This document shows positions 1 to 11,100 of a stretch of DNA of 64,000 nt, piece after piece; the first letter of the stretch is position 1, and each line of letters begins with the position of its first letter. A model generated the notes under the pieces. It searched no databases and was not told the origin of the DNA. It saw nothing but the letters and a program-made list of their open reading frames with translations. Made by a program: the position numbers and the translations under genes. The DNA is from Lumbricus rubellus (taxonomy: Eukaryota > Annelida > Clitellata > Crassiclitellata > Lumbricidae), in assembly GCA_945859605.1 (NCBI GenBank), contig OX243827.1, positions 744,501 through 808,500 of the forward strand, written 5' to 3'.

Positions 1-400
1 TGATGGTTTTTTGCAGCTGAAATAGAAACTGGATTGATGAGAAAACGTTTGAGAAATGGAAGCTAGACAAGAGCTCTCTTAAGGTAAAATAGAAGCTGGA
101 CTTGTGAACAGAACGCTTGGGAAATGGGAACTGGATGAAGGCCTTTTTACAGGTGAAATAGGAGATGGATTGATGAAAAAACGTTTAAGAAATGGGAGCT
201 GGATCAAGGTGCTCTTAGATCTGAAATAGAAGCTAGATGCATGTTAAAATACATGAATGAGAATCATCAATCCAGCTTCCAATTAGGCTAGAAAACCATA
301 AAAGTCTTTTCATAAATCCAGCTTCTATTTCATGAATGAAGACGCTTCATCCACCTTCCATTTTTCAAGCACCTTTTCATTAATCCGGCTTCTATTTAGG
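1..400. repeat. Inverted minisatellite built on GAAGCTGGAT units
   Basis: Bases 1-240 hold roughly 90-bp units of the form 'GAAATAGAAGCTGGATTGATG...AAACGTTTGAGAAATGGGAGCTGGAT'. Bases 260-400 hold the same motif in reverse complement (ATCCAGCTTC...). Related units recur beside the zinc-finger loci at 14528-14600, 19135-19195 and inside 29430-29860. The arrangement is a foldback. No coding capacity is seen. Confidence 0.6.
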
Positions 401-402
401 TG

Positions 403-455
403 GACAAGTTGTCGTTGGACGGGTTGTCTGTGGACCAGTTGTCGTGGAACCATCT
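403..455. repeat. Short oligomer array (GTTGTC-N-TGGAC units)
   Basis: Consecutive variants of GGACAAGTTGTCGTT and GGACCAGTTGTCG lie here. The reverse complement of the same array (CGACAACTGGTTCA units) occurs at 6037-6100, so the two arrays could be inverted ends of one element spanning the zinc-finger gene. That pairing is an inference. Confidence 0.45.
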
Positions 456-779
456 CTGGGTAGGACATAAATTACGTATAAGTGCATGGCAATCATCCGA
501 AAGGCGGTCTTATGTTCAAATCACATCTATTGGTCATACACGATTTGGATTGATGAAACTCATTGAAAAGAATTTTCGCTGAATGGAAGACGGATTCATA
601 CAATATCATATTTACTTAGATGGGAGCAATTGTTTATTACTCCGGTGAATGTACTTGAGGAACCTGTACATGAAGAACCTTTGCGCAGTTCAATTTACCT
701 TGAAATCCATAGCATACTGAATAACTAAGAGGAAAGCTGAACATAAACCTCAAGAAATGAATGATAAAATCTCTAGTGT

Positions 780-1240
780 TGAGTGTGGTGTTGTATGGTT
801 CCGAAACCTGGACCATGAGAAAAGATGACATAAAGAAAATCGAAGTGCTCATTTGAAATGTGGACTTGGAGAAGAATGGAGAATATCAACTGGACGGAAC
901 ACAGAACAAACAAAAACAAGGAAGTGTTGGAAAGCGTAGGAGAGGAAAGAACAATGATAAAAACAATCAGAGAAAGACATAAGAAATGGACAGGGCATAC
1001 GCTACAGTGTAAGAGGAAAGAATCTGGTAAAAACAGTCATAGAAGGAAAAATGGAGTGGAAACGAACAAGAGGAAGACCACAACAGATGCTGCTGGACAC
1101 GTTGATGACGAGGATCGGATACCAAAGACTAAAGGAGAAGGCCCAGCGGAGGGAAGAGTGGCGACATTGGACAGCCAAACCTGCCTAGGGGCAGAGAACC
1201 AGAAGAAGACTGAACAACAGGAAAGAACTGTTATTGTTAA
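780..1240 (+). pseudogene. RTE/R1-like LINE, C-terminal fragment
   Basis: Translation across frames gives the LINE C-terminal signature: a 'VLYGSETWTMRKDD' block, then 'EMWTWRRM', then 'KKWTGHTL' and an R/K-rich 'GRPQQML'-like block. This matches the post-RT region also seen intact at 28234-28722. Frameshifts and a stop break it. No RT core or endonuclease is present nearby, so it is a 5'-truncated, decayed copy. Confidence 0.6.
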
Positions 1241-1244
1241 TTAA

Positions 1245-2279
1245 CAAATTGGCAACTGTGCTACTTATGGTTGAGTTTGTTGCTACTTGTTATTACAATA
1301 TAAATTTGGGATGAAGTTCACCGAGTCTTTATCATGCGGACGAGGGATTTTGAGCCATTTGCCGAAATCCACACAATGGATCCATTGAACTGAAAATAGA
1401 AATTATTTTGACCTTGATGCCCACAATAAATAGCTTCTTGTACCCCAGCTAGTGAAGAATAATTAGATTATTATTTATGTGTTGAAACAAGCTATTGCTG
1501 AGATGTTGCTTTGCTTTATTTTTATAGATTCCAGAAGTTCTTTTTATCAAGTGCATGATGGTAAGCATCATTGTGTTAGAACTTCTCCGTGGAAATTATA
1601 TGAGAATTCCATCTCTCCATGATCTTCATCAAGAACATTCAAGTCGAAATATTCACCAGGAACGTTTTACAATCATCAATTATTATTTCTTCTTCTGTCC
1701 ATTTGGCTTCTGAGTAACAACGCAAAGGTATAAAAGTGTACAAAAGTTTAAAAAGTTTCAAGAACATTTCACTACAAATGACAATTGTTTTCTGTAAGAC
1801 CAATAATAATGTGTCTAAAAAAATCCAACAGAAGTATTATTGATCCACGAAAGATGTGAACAGTTTGACTTGCATTGATCAACTAAAGAGGTATTTTCTG
1901 CACGTGCGTATATCTTCACGCTTTTATACGGAAACACCCATGTGCCGAAGAAAAGCCTTAAACCTGCATATATCCAAATTATGCGAAGAATCAATTGCAC
2001 ATTCTGGTGATTTACAACACTCATAAATATCACTTTTGGTTGGAGAAAACATAAATTTCCTTGGAAATTACAAGACTAAGGTAAAATTCTAGCAGGAATT
2101 TATGTGGAAACATTCTACAGTGTAACCATGAAGATGTCTGCTCTTTTGGAATTCCTGTATACTTAGTTGACAGCACATAGTTTATGGAAAACAATGAGTG
2201 AAACGATACTTGAGAAACACCATGCAGATTCAAGCAATTTCAAACATCATTTACTCTAGGTAAACGTAAAGACGAAAGC
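1245..2279. other. Non-coding stretch upstream of the C2H2 gene
   Basis: AT-rich DNA with no recognisable gene or transposon. It would hold the promoter, 5' UTR and any upstream exons of the zinc-finger gene at 2280. A possible splice acceptor (tttactctag) ends at about 2259, just before the ATG, but no donor partner can be assigned. Confidence 0.3.
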
Positions 2280-4319
2280 ATGAGTACCCGTGCTGGAGAG
2301 AAGCCCTACAGTTGTCAGTTCTGTCAGAAGTCATTTAGTGGAGGTGGTAATCTAAAAATGCATATGAGAATCCATACTGTGGAGAAACCACAAAAATGTA
2401 TGTTATGTCAAAAATCATTTACTACAGGTAGTAATCTAAAAATGCATATGAGTATCCATACTGGAATGAAACCACATAAATGTCAGTTATGTCAGAAATC
2501 ATTTACTAGAGGTGCTGATCTGAAAAAGCACATGAGAACCCATACTGGAGAGAAACCATACAAATGTCAGTTATGTCAGAAATCCTTTTCTGCAGGTAAT
2601 TGTCTAAAAACTCATTTGAGAATTCATACTGGGGAGAAACCACATAAATGTCAGTTATGTCAGAAATCTTTTACTCAATGTAGTAATTTGAAAATGCACA
2701 TGAGAACCCATTCTGGGGAGAAACCACATATATGTCAATTATGTCAGAAATCATTTACTAAATGTGATTATCTGAAAATGCATATGAGAGTTCATACTGG
2801 AGAGAAACCCTACAAATGTCAGTTCTGTCATAAGTCATTTAGTGGAAGTGGTGATCTGAAAAAGCACACGAGAATCCATACTGGGGAGAAACCATATAAA
2901 TGTAAGTTATGTCAGAAATCATTTGCTCGATGTGGTTATCTGAAAATGCATATGAGAATCCATACTGGAGAGAAACCCTACAAATGCCAGTTTTGTCAGA
3001 AATCTTTTGCTTCAGGTAGTCATCTAAAAACGCATAAGACAATTCATACTGGGGAGAAACCACATAAATGTCAGTTATGTCAGAAATCGTTTACTGGAGT
3101 TCGAAGTCTGAAAATCCACATGAGAACCCATTATGGGGAGAAACCACATAAATGTCAGTTATGTCATAAATCTTTTACTCAATGCAGTGGTTTGAAAATG
3201 CACTTGAGAACCCAATCTGGGGAGAAACCACATAAATGTCAGTTATGTCAGAAATCTTTTTCTCAATGTGGTAGTCTGAAAATCCACATGAGAATCCACG
3301 ATGGAGAGAAAGCATATAAATGTCAGTTTTGTCAGAAATCATTTACAAGAGGTGCTGATCTGAAAATGCACTTGAGAACCCATACTGGAGAGAAGCCATA
3401 CAAATGTCAGTTATGTCAGAAATCTTTTACTAGAGGTGGTGATCTGAAAATCCACATGAGAATCCACGATGGAGAGAAACCATACAAATGTCAGTTATGT
3501 CAAAAAGGTTTTGTTCAATGTGGCAATCTGAAAATACATGCAAGAATCCATTCTGGAGAGAAACCATACATATGTCAGTTATGTAAGAAATCCTTTGCTA
3601 CAGGTGGTAATCTAAAAAAGCACATGAGAATTCATACCGGAGAAAAGCCATACAAATGTAATTTATGTCATAAATCCTTTACAAGTGGGGTTTACCTGAA
3701 AATGCATATCAGAGCCCATACTGGGGTTAAACCGCACAAATGTACGTTATGCAATAAATACTTTACTGAATCTGGTTCTTTGAAAACGCATATAAGATTT
3801 CATACAGGGGATAAAGCATACATATGTGGAATTTGTAACAAAGGATTCACACAAATTGGAAATCTGAAGAATCACAAGAGAACTCATGCGATTGAGAAGG
3901 AATATGCGCATAATAAACCGTGTACCATCAGCAGTTCTTCAGCAAAGCATTTTAAAGTCAAGGAAGAAACACAGACCCAGGATCTTCAAATGGAACGGGA
4001 AGTAATTGCTAGCCAATCGGATCATTTCAACACAATAAGTGGTACGCTTACTATTGACAAACCAAATGACGGTTTCTCAAACAGTGTATTTCCGGATTTT
4101 AGCGGATTTCCAAGTCTTTTAACGAAAATTAGAGATGATGAAAGTCTGCATATTAGCAAATTCAAATCCATTGTGGATAGAAAAGCGTCTTTGTTGAAAT
4201 CTTTTGGATGTGGTTTATGTGATGAATTGCTCGAAACAAAGAAAGAATTTCTAGAGCATTGCTCTAGTCATCGACTTTCTCCACCTGACGACTTAGCTGC
4301 TGACCTGTCGCTGAATTGA
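2280..4319 (+). CDS. C2H2 zinc-finger protein, 19 tandem fingers plus C-terminal domain
   Basis: A 679-aa open frame encodes 19 Krüppel-type fingers of 28 residues with TGEKPY(K/H) linkers, from about residue 9 to 540. Finger 11 has lost its last zinc ligand (H to Q, 'MHLRTQ'). An acidic linker of about 110 residues follows, then a lone finger-like motif C-x2-C-x12-H-x3-H ('FGCGLCDELLE...HCSSH') and a conserved 'SPPDDLAADL' tail. The family binds DNA in the nucleus through fingers that each read about three bases; the target here is unknown. No KRAB, SCAN or BTB domain precedes the fingers in this exon. The ATG may be internal to a spliced gene. The C-terminal domain is shared with four other loci in this window. 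Confidence 0.85.
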   Translation: MSTRAGEKPYSCQFCQKSFSGGGNLKMHMRIHTVEKPQKCMLCQKSFTTGSNLKMHMSIHTGMKPHKCQLCQKSFTRGADLKKHMRTHTGEKPYKCQLCQKSFSAGNCLKTHLRIHTGEKPHKCQLCQKSFTQCSNLKMHMRTHSGEKPHICQLCQKSFTKCDYLKMHMRVHTGEKPYKCQFCHKSFSGSGDLKKHTRIHTGEKPYKCKLCQKSFARCGYLKMHMRIHTGEKPYKCQFCQKSFASGSHLKTHKTIHTGEKPHKCQLCQKSFTGVRSLKIHMRTHYGEKPHKCQLCHKSFTQCSGLKMHLRTQSGEKPHKCQLCQKSFSQCGSLKIHMRIHDGEKAYKCQFCQKSFTRGADLKMHLRTHTGEKPYKCQLCQKSFTRGGDLKIHMRIHDGEKPYKCQLCQKGFVQCGNLKIHARIHSGEKPYICQLCKKSFATGGNLKKHMRIHTGEKPYKCNLCHKSFTSGVYLKMHIRAHTGVKPHKCTLCNKYFTESGSLKTHIRFHTGDKAYICGICNKGFTQIGNLKNHKRTHAIEKEYAHNKPCTISSSSAKHFKVKEETQTQDLQMEREVIASQSDHFNTISGTLTIDKPNDGFSNSVFPDFSGFPSLLTKIRDDESLHISKFKSIVDRKASLLKSFGCGLCDELLETKKEFLEHCSSHRLSPPDDLAADLSLN

Positions 4320-4820
4320 TTCCATTTTATGTGTGATCAAAACATGTGTAACTTGAGATTATGTAAAGACGTTAAAGAAGTGCTGAGAGACAACGTACTT
4401 AAATGCCTACAATGTGATCACTTTGTTCAGAATACGGACAGCAGGCATTCTCATGGAGAGACGCAAGAAGTACTTCTTTTTTAGGCACCGTTATTGTAGA
4501 AATTTAGGCATATCGACACTGTGAACTTTTATTCTACATGATGAGTCTCTTTCTGCACAATGATACTCTGATACGATGATACTAATAGTCTATTGCCATT
4601 GCATTCATCTTGTACTAGTAGATATGATATAACTAGCTTATTTTACTTAGGATGATAAAATTAGGTTTTTATGTTTTTGGTTTGGATTGAATGTGCAATT
4701 GAGATTGTCATATTTCCGGATTATTCGATGGTTTGCCGAGTGCCTTTGGTCGTTTTTTTTATTATGCACTTGTAGGCTGCAGGTGTGTTGTGGTGGGTTG
4801 GGGGCTTGGAGGGGAGGGTT
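4320..4820. other. 3' flank of the C2H2 gene, no gene seen
   Basis: Its first 80 bases include the segment that recurs at 14455-14515 (CCATTTTATGTG...AAACATGTGTAAC), so they are part of the duplicated zinc-finger unit. The rest is AT-rich, then a G/T-rich run just before the foldback repeats. No protein is recognisable. Confidence 0.4.
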
Positions 4821-5240
4821 CCGGTGTAAAGGTTTCAAATTAACCCCCCCGGTTTCAGATTACCCCCGGACACTAGATTTGCATCAATCATCGCATTTAT
4901 TGCACTAAATATCAGAAAAATCATCCCGCTTCATGTTTTGTTCTGAAGATTTTCAACCGTCATCCCACTTCGTGGTTTGGTATCAATATTTTGATCGGAA
5001 AAAATAATAGCCTCGAAGCCATTTCTCCGTGTAACTTCAGCGGCGATTAGTATTTTAGTTACAGATGGAAATATTGATAGCAAACCACGAAGTGGGATGA
5101 CGGATGAAAATCACCAGACCAGCACAAAAAGCGGGATGATTTTTCTGATATTTTAGTGCAATAAATGCGATGATTGATGCAAATCACAGTTTTTGCATGG
5201 GTAATGCTCAGGAGGGAGTAATTTGAAACCTTTACACCGG
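4821..5240. mobile_element. Foldback MITE, copy A
   Basis: A near-complete palindrome. It opens CCGGTGTAAAGGTTTCA and closes with the reverse complement TGAAACCTTTACACCGG. Internal landmarks (ATCATCGCATTTATTGCA, CATCCCACTTCGTGGTTTG) reappear inverted in the second half around a centre near 5035. It shares its last CCGG with copy B. There is no transposase; it is non-autonomous. Confidence 0.75.
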
Positions 5241-5688
5241 TGTAAAGGTTTCAGATTACCCCCTCCTAAACATTACCCCCTGAAAACTGTAAATTGCATC
5301 AATCATCGCATTTATTGCACTAACATAATCGGAAAAATCATCCCGCTTCTTGTTTTGGTCTGAAGATTTTCATTCGTCATCCCATTTCGTGGTTTGTTAT
5401 CAATATTTTCATCTGTTACTAAAATACTAATCGCCGCCGAAGTTACAATGGAGAAAATGTCTTCGAGGCTATTTTTTTCGGATCAAAATATTGATAACAA
5501 AACACGAAGTGGGATGACGGATGATATTCTGCATACCAAAACAAGAAGCGGGATGATTTTTCTGATTTTTTTAGTGCAATAAATGCGATGATTGACGCAA
5601 ATCTAGTTTCCGGGGGGTAATCTGAAACCGGTTTCAAGTTACCGGGGGGTAATGTTTAGGAGGGGGTTATTCGAAACCTTTACACCGG
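5237..5688. mobile_element. Foldback MITE, copy B (tandem with copy A)
   Basis: Same family and architecture as copy A, sharing the junction CCGG at 5237-5240. It again starts CCGGTGTAAAGGTTTCA and ends TGAAACCTTTACACCGG-like (TCGAAACCTTTACACCGG). The unit is slightly longer (452 against 420 bp) with poly-G/C tracts near both ends. No clear target duplication was found around the tandem pair. Confidence 0.75.
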
Positions 5689-5696
5689 GATTGAAT

Positions 5697-5826
5697 CTAC
5701 TCTAAACCGAGTCCTTCACTCGCAATTGGTCGTGGGCTTCGGTGTGAAACTTCGATGCAGTGTCCACGCTGTAGGCCTAGTCTGAGTAGCGAGCTTGAAG
5801 TGGCGTTGCAGCGAATGCGAGAAATA
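5697..5826 (+). repeat. SINE 3' portion
   Basis: It matches the second half of the tRNA-derived SINEs at 24640, 39301 and 57112: 'GTCCTTCACTCGCAATTG', 'CTTCGGTGTGAAAC', 'TGCAGTGTCC', 'GAGTAG', then 'GGCGTTGCA'. The tRNA-like head is missing, so it is truncated. Confidence 0.55.
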
Positions 5827-6036
5827 AACATATAGGCTAAGCTTTATTTTCTTCGTATTCTGCCTCTAATTATAATAATTATATAGCTTATTATTACTAT
5901 CGATGGAATTTTTTGCCATATTGCTTTTGCATTCGTGAATTGTGATGCGTTACTTTAGTTAGCCTAATAGGATTAATTAGCTTATTCTATCTTATAAGAG
6001 TATCGTGCGTTATGTTTGGTCATTGTAAAAGACGCT

Positions 6037-6100
6037 TCAACGACAACTGGTTCACAGACAACTTGTTCAACGACAACTGGTTCACGACAACTGGTTCAAT
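6037..6100. repeat. CGACAACTGGTTCA oligomer array
   Basis: Four imperfect tandem units of CGACAACTGGTTCA / CAGACAACTTGTTCA. This is the reverse complement of the array at 403-455. Confidence 0.5.
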
Positions 6101-6976
6101 AAAGGACGTATCTTAGGCCTATATAATTATAATCATAGTTCTTCGAAAGAGTAGGCCTGGGAGGAAGGCGTTTGCGATAGATGATTTCAAAAAGGTTTCC
6201 TGTTTTATAAGGTGAACCACTCCACCATGTGATATAATTGCTTAATTCCGCTACGGCTCACACTCTGGCAAGCCTCGCATGCATACAGAACGGGGAGGGC
6301 AACATAATTATAATCTTCTTTGACATTTGACACTGTGTCGTTAAACAAATTATATATGCAATGCATTCTTCTTAATATCAGTTGCGTGTAGATTTTAAAA
6401 AAAAGCTTTTTTATTACCAGAGACAGCAAAACACAAAATTGCGAGGGTGCATGACAATCTAGACTACACACAAATATAATGTTCAAGAGATAATCGAAGT
6501 GTAATTAATTTTAATTAAATAAACAACAATAAATGTGTCCGACAATTGAACCCAGTTCAAAGGACGTTATGTCCATCGTCTTTATAAACTACAGCATGAC
6601 ATGTAATTTAAATAACCTGTTGCAATTTTACAGTATCAAAATCTTGCCAGAACTACGCAACAACTTAAAAAAATTGTCTATAAGAAGAAATCCCGGAGTA
6701 TCTCCATCATCAGAAATCCAACTTTCCAAGATTCTTATATTAAATTTGTGCAAAATAAACTATTTATATCGTTTCAGTTATACAGTTACTATGTCATCTT
6801 TTCTATATCTAATCATCACAATAATAAATGCAACTATGAAAAATATGTTCATACAACAATAATTATAAAATAATCTATGCTTTAGGCTAATTTCCAACTA
6901 ACACAACACACAATGATTACAATTCACAGTGAACCGTTTGTTCGCGAATCATTTAACTTGAATATCTTGATAAAAA
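6101..6976. other. AT-rich stretch, nothing recognised
   Basis: The open frames here (up to 109 codons) have AT-biased, low-information composition and no motif. I see no gene, RNA or transposon end. Confidence 0.3.
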
Positions 6977-7085
6977 TCTGATCAATTGCATTTATCAAGC
7001 GTTCTTCTTATCAGTCCAATTCTTTAATAAGAAATCTTAATGGACCGATACGAAGAACGCATGATAAATGCAATCGGATTAATGA
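6977..7085. repeat. Short foldback repeat
   Basis: The left arm (TTGCATTTATCAAGCGTTCT...ATCAGTCCAATTC) is matched by an inverted right arm (AATGGACCGATACGAAGAACGC...TGATAAATGCAATC). The same motif recurs near 20095-20150 beside the zinc-finger pseudogene, so it travels with the duplicated zinc-finger unit. Confidence 0.55.
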
Positions 7086-7121
7086 AAACAATGCTTGTAA
7101 AATTTACGATGGATAAACAAT

Positions 7122-7990
7122 TCACAGGTCAGCAGCTAGGTCATCAGGTGGAGAATATCGATGAACAGAAGAATGCTCCATAAATGCTGTTTTTGTTTTG
7201 AGCACTTTGTCACATATACCACATCCAAAAGATGTTAATAAAGACGATTGTGCATCCCCGGGAGATCTGAAGTTGCCTATAAACAGACATTCTCCATCTC
7301 CAATCTCCGGTGAAAGATCTGCAATTCCAATGGAATCTGGACATATTTCCTTGGAGTGAAGTTTATTTGGTTCATCGAAAACATCCGTATTATTAAATGT
7401 AATGAAATCTTCAGATATGTCAGCAGTAACTTCACTTTCCATTTTCAGAACCTTTGACTGCGCATGGAGTTGAAACTGCTTTGCTGAGGAACTTCTCTTG
7501 TCTCTTGATCCAATGTTCATTGTGTGCATGCTGCTTCTCTGTTGCATGACTTCCTCTGTGTGTCGTTCTGGGCTGGCTGGAAAATTGCTGAGCAACGCAC
7601 GTACAAGAACCTCAAGGTCTTCTGTAAGGTCATCCGAACTTTCTGTATCGCCTGCAATATATGCTCGAGACAAGGCATCTGCGATGAGCATTTTGCTCCC
7701 TGGCAAGTATTCGATTGTAAGCTGGAATTTTAACAGTCTGAGTAGCATTCTTTGAAGCCTAGGTGATGTGTCACAGATTGGCTTTCTGAAGATTGCTTCC
7801 AAAGGCTTGTGATCAGATTGGACTGTTGTCTTTCTGGCATGGACGTCATGTGAAAATCTTTCACAGGCAAACACAATTGCTAGCAGCTCTTTCACTATTC
7901 GTGCATACTAGCAGCTCTTTCACTATTCGTGCATACACTCTCTCTCTCTCTGCTGATCCAGTTAAAGATCTAGATGCATCCGGAATTGGC
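7122..7990 (-). pseudogene. Chimeric ORF: gypsy RNase H fused to zinc-finger C-terminal domain
   Basis: The minus-strand frame 7895-7122 (257 codons) starts in a Ty3/gypsy RNase H: 'KELLAIVFACERF', 'DHKPLEAIF', 'YLPGSKMLIADALSRA'. Near residue 135 (about 7490) it passes in frame into the C-terminal domain of the local C2H2 family: 'SSSAKQFQL', 'SEVTAD', 'FGCGICDKVLKTK', 'HRYSPPDDLAADL'. No fingers remain. Upstream (7880-7940) a tandem duplication of about 29 bp (CTAGTATGCACGAATAGTG...) disrupts the RNase H entry. The frame begins with GTG rather than ATG. It is probably a non-functional chimera, but its open state over 770 bp is notable. Confidence 0.7.
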
Positions 7991-8159
7991 TGCCCATCTT
8001 AGGCATGAACCAATTTCAGATAAATTGATTTATAGTAAGAATATTTCTGTTTATATATCGCAATAGTAATAGCACATCTCCTTTACCTAAAATCACGACC
8101 AAGTGTTTCTGTTTTTCTTCAATCTTGAGCAAAATATTATATTTATTTGGAATTACAGC

Positions 8160-11100
8160 TCAGCAACGGTCAATAAATAACTCATCAGGTGGAGAAAAGC
8201 GATGAGAAGAGCAATGCTCTAGAAAGTCGGTTTCATTTTCAAGCATTTCACCACATATACCGCATCCAAATGATCTTTCCAAAATCGGTTTTCCCTTCTC
8301 CGGTGATTTTATTTTGTTAATAAGAACACATTCACCAATGCAACTTGTTGGAATAGGACCTATCATTTCATGTCTGACTTCAAGCTCTTTTCTTGCCAGA
8401 CGTTCAAATGGTTTATCAAAAGCATCAGCAATGCTTAATGGTAGAAATGGAACAGATAGATTTGCACTTGCTTCCTTCTTCAGTTCATCATCCTTTGACT
8501 GTACTTCGGCCTGAAGTTTAGTTGCAGAACTGTCCTCAAGATTAGGTTTACTGCATATGTGTTGCAACTCATTAGAATGAGTTCTTCTATGTTTCATTAG
8601 ATGTGTAAGTGCACAGAATCCTTTTTCACAGATTTCACACATATATGTTTGCTCCCCAGAATGGGTTCTCATGTGTCCATTCAGGCCACCACTGTGAGTA
8701 AATGATTTCTGACATAACTGGGATTGGTGTTGTTTCTCGCCAGTATGGGTTCTCATGTGTGTTTTCAGATGACCAGATTGAGTAAATAATTTCTGACATA
8801 ACTGACATTTGTATGGTTTCTCCCCAGAATGGGTTCTCATGTGTATTTTCAGAGAACCACCTTCAGAAAATGATTTCTGACATAACTGACATTGGTGTTG
8901 TTTCTCGCCAGTATGGGTTCTCATGTGCGTTTTGAGATGACTACCACGAGAAAATGATTCGTGACATAATTCGCACATATGTGGCTTTTCCCTTGTATGG
9001 ATTATCATGTGTCCCTTCACATGACTAAAACGAGAAAATGATTTGTGACATAATTGACACTGATATTGTTTCTCGCCAGTATGGGTTCCCATGTGTGTTT
9101 TCAGATGGCTGCGGGTTGCAAATACTTTCTGACATGACTGGCATTTGTACGGTTTCTCACCAGAATGAATCATCGAGTGTTTTTTCAAAGCACCACTGTT
9201 GGTAAATGATTTCTGACACAGCTGGCATTTGTATGGCTTCTCCATAGTATGGGTTCTCATGTGTACTTTTAGAACATCGCCTCGAACAAATGATTTCTGA
9301 CACAACTGGCATTTGTATGGTTTCTCCCCAGAATGGATTCTCATGTGTGTTTTCAGATAACCACCTAGCGAAAACAATTTTTCACATAACTGACATTTGT
9401 ATGGTTTCTCTCCAGTATGGGTTCTCATGTGCTGTTTTAGACTATCGCCATGAGAAAATGATTTATGACATAATTGACACAAATATGGTTTCTCTCCAGA
9501 ATGGGATCTCATGTGTCTTTTTAGATTACCAGCTATAGTGAATGATTGCTGACACAATTGACATTTGTATGGTTTCTCTCCAGTATGGGTTCTCATGTGC
9601 TTTTTTAGACTATCGCCATGAGAAAATGATTTATGACATAATTGACACATATATGGTTTCTCCCCTGTATGGGTTCTCATGTGTGCTTTTAGATAAGAAG
9701 CATCAACATATGATTTTTGGCATAAATGGCATATGTATGCTTTTATACTGTGGGTTCTCATATTATGCGTTCTCAGATTGCCACTACAAGTAAATGATTT
9801 CTGACACAACTGACATTTGTATGGTTTCTCCCCAGAATGGGTTCTCATGTGTGTCTTAAGTACATTGCTTTGGGTAAATGATTTCTGACACAATTGACAT
9901 TTGTATGGTGTCTCGCCAGTATGGGTTCTCATGTGGCTCTTCAGACCACCACAGTGAGAAAATGATTTCTCACATAGTTGACATTTGTATGGTTTCTTGC
10001 CAGTATGGGTTCTCATGTGGCTCTTCAGACCACCACAGTGAGTAAATAATTTCGGACATAACTGACATTTGTATGGTTTCTCCCCAGAATGGGTTCTCAT
10101 GTGTCTTTTCAGAACACTACTGCCAGTAAATGATTTCTGACATAACTCACATTGGTAATGTTTCTCGCCAGTATGGGTTGTCATGTGTACTTTCAATATA
10201 TAACCTCTTCCAAAGGATTTCTGACATAGCGGACATGTGTATGGTTTCTCCCCAGTATGGGTTCTCATGTGTGTTTTCAGATAACCACATTGAGTAAATA
10301 ATTTCTGACATAACTGACATTTGGATGGTTTCTCCCCAGAATGGGTTCTCATGTGTACTTTCAGAACACTGCTGCCAGTAAATGATTTCTGACATAACTC
10401 ACATTGGTAATGTTTCTCGCCAGTATGGGTTCTCATGTGTAATTTCAATATATAGCCTCTTCCAAAGGATTTCTGACATAGCTGACATGTGTATGGTTTC
10501 TCCCCAGTATGGGTTCTCATGTGTATTTTCAGATAACCACGTTGAGTAAATAATTTCTCACATAACTGACATTTGTATGGTTTCTCCCCATTATGGGTTC
10601 TCATGTGTACTTTCAGAACACTGCTGCTAGTAAATGATTTCTGACATAACTCACATTGGTAATGTTTCTCGCCAGTATGGGTTCTCATGTGTGCTTTCAA
10701 TATATAACCTCTTCCAAAGGATTTCTGACATAGCTGACATCTGTATGGTTTCTCCCCAGTATGGGTTCTCATGTGGGTTTTCAGATATCCACGTTGAGTA
10801 AATAATTTCTGACATAACTGACATTTGTATGGTTTCTCCCCAGAATGGGTTCTCATGTGTCTTTTCAGATTACCACCTTCAGAAAATGATTTCTGACATA
10901 ACTCACATTGGTAATGTTTCTCGCCAGTATGGGTTCTCATGTGTACTTTCAATACATAACCTCTTCCAAAGGATTTCTGACATAGCTTACATTTGTATGG
11001 TTTCTCCATAGTATGAGTTCTCATGTGTGCTTTCAGATTATGACCTTCAGTATATGATTTCTGACATACTAAGCATATGTGTGTTTTCTCACCAGTATGA

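Noticed and set aside
9290..11011. Plus-strand frames such as 'MVSPQYGFSCVF' repeated
   Set aside because: Antisense shadows of the zinc-finger repeats; the periodicity is inherited from the 84-bp finger unit.
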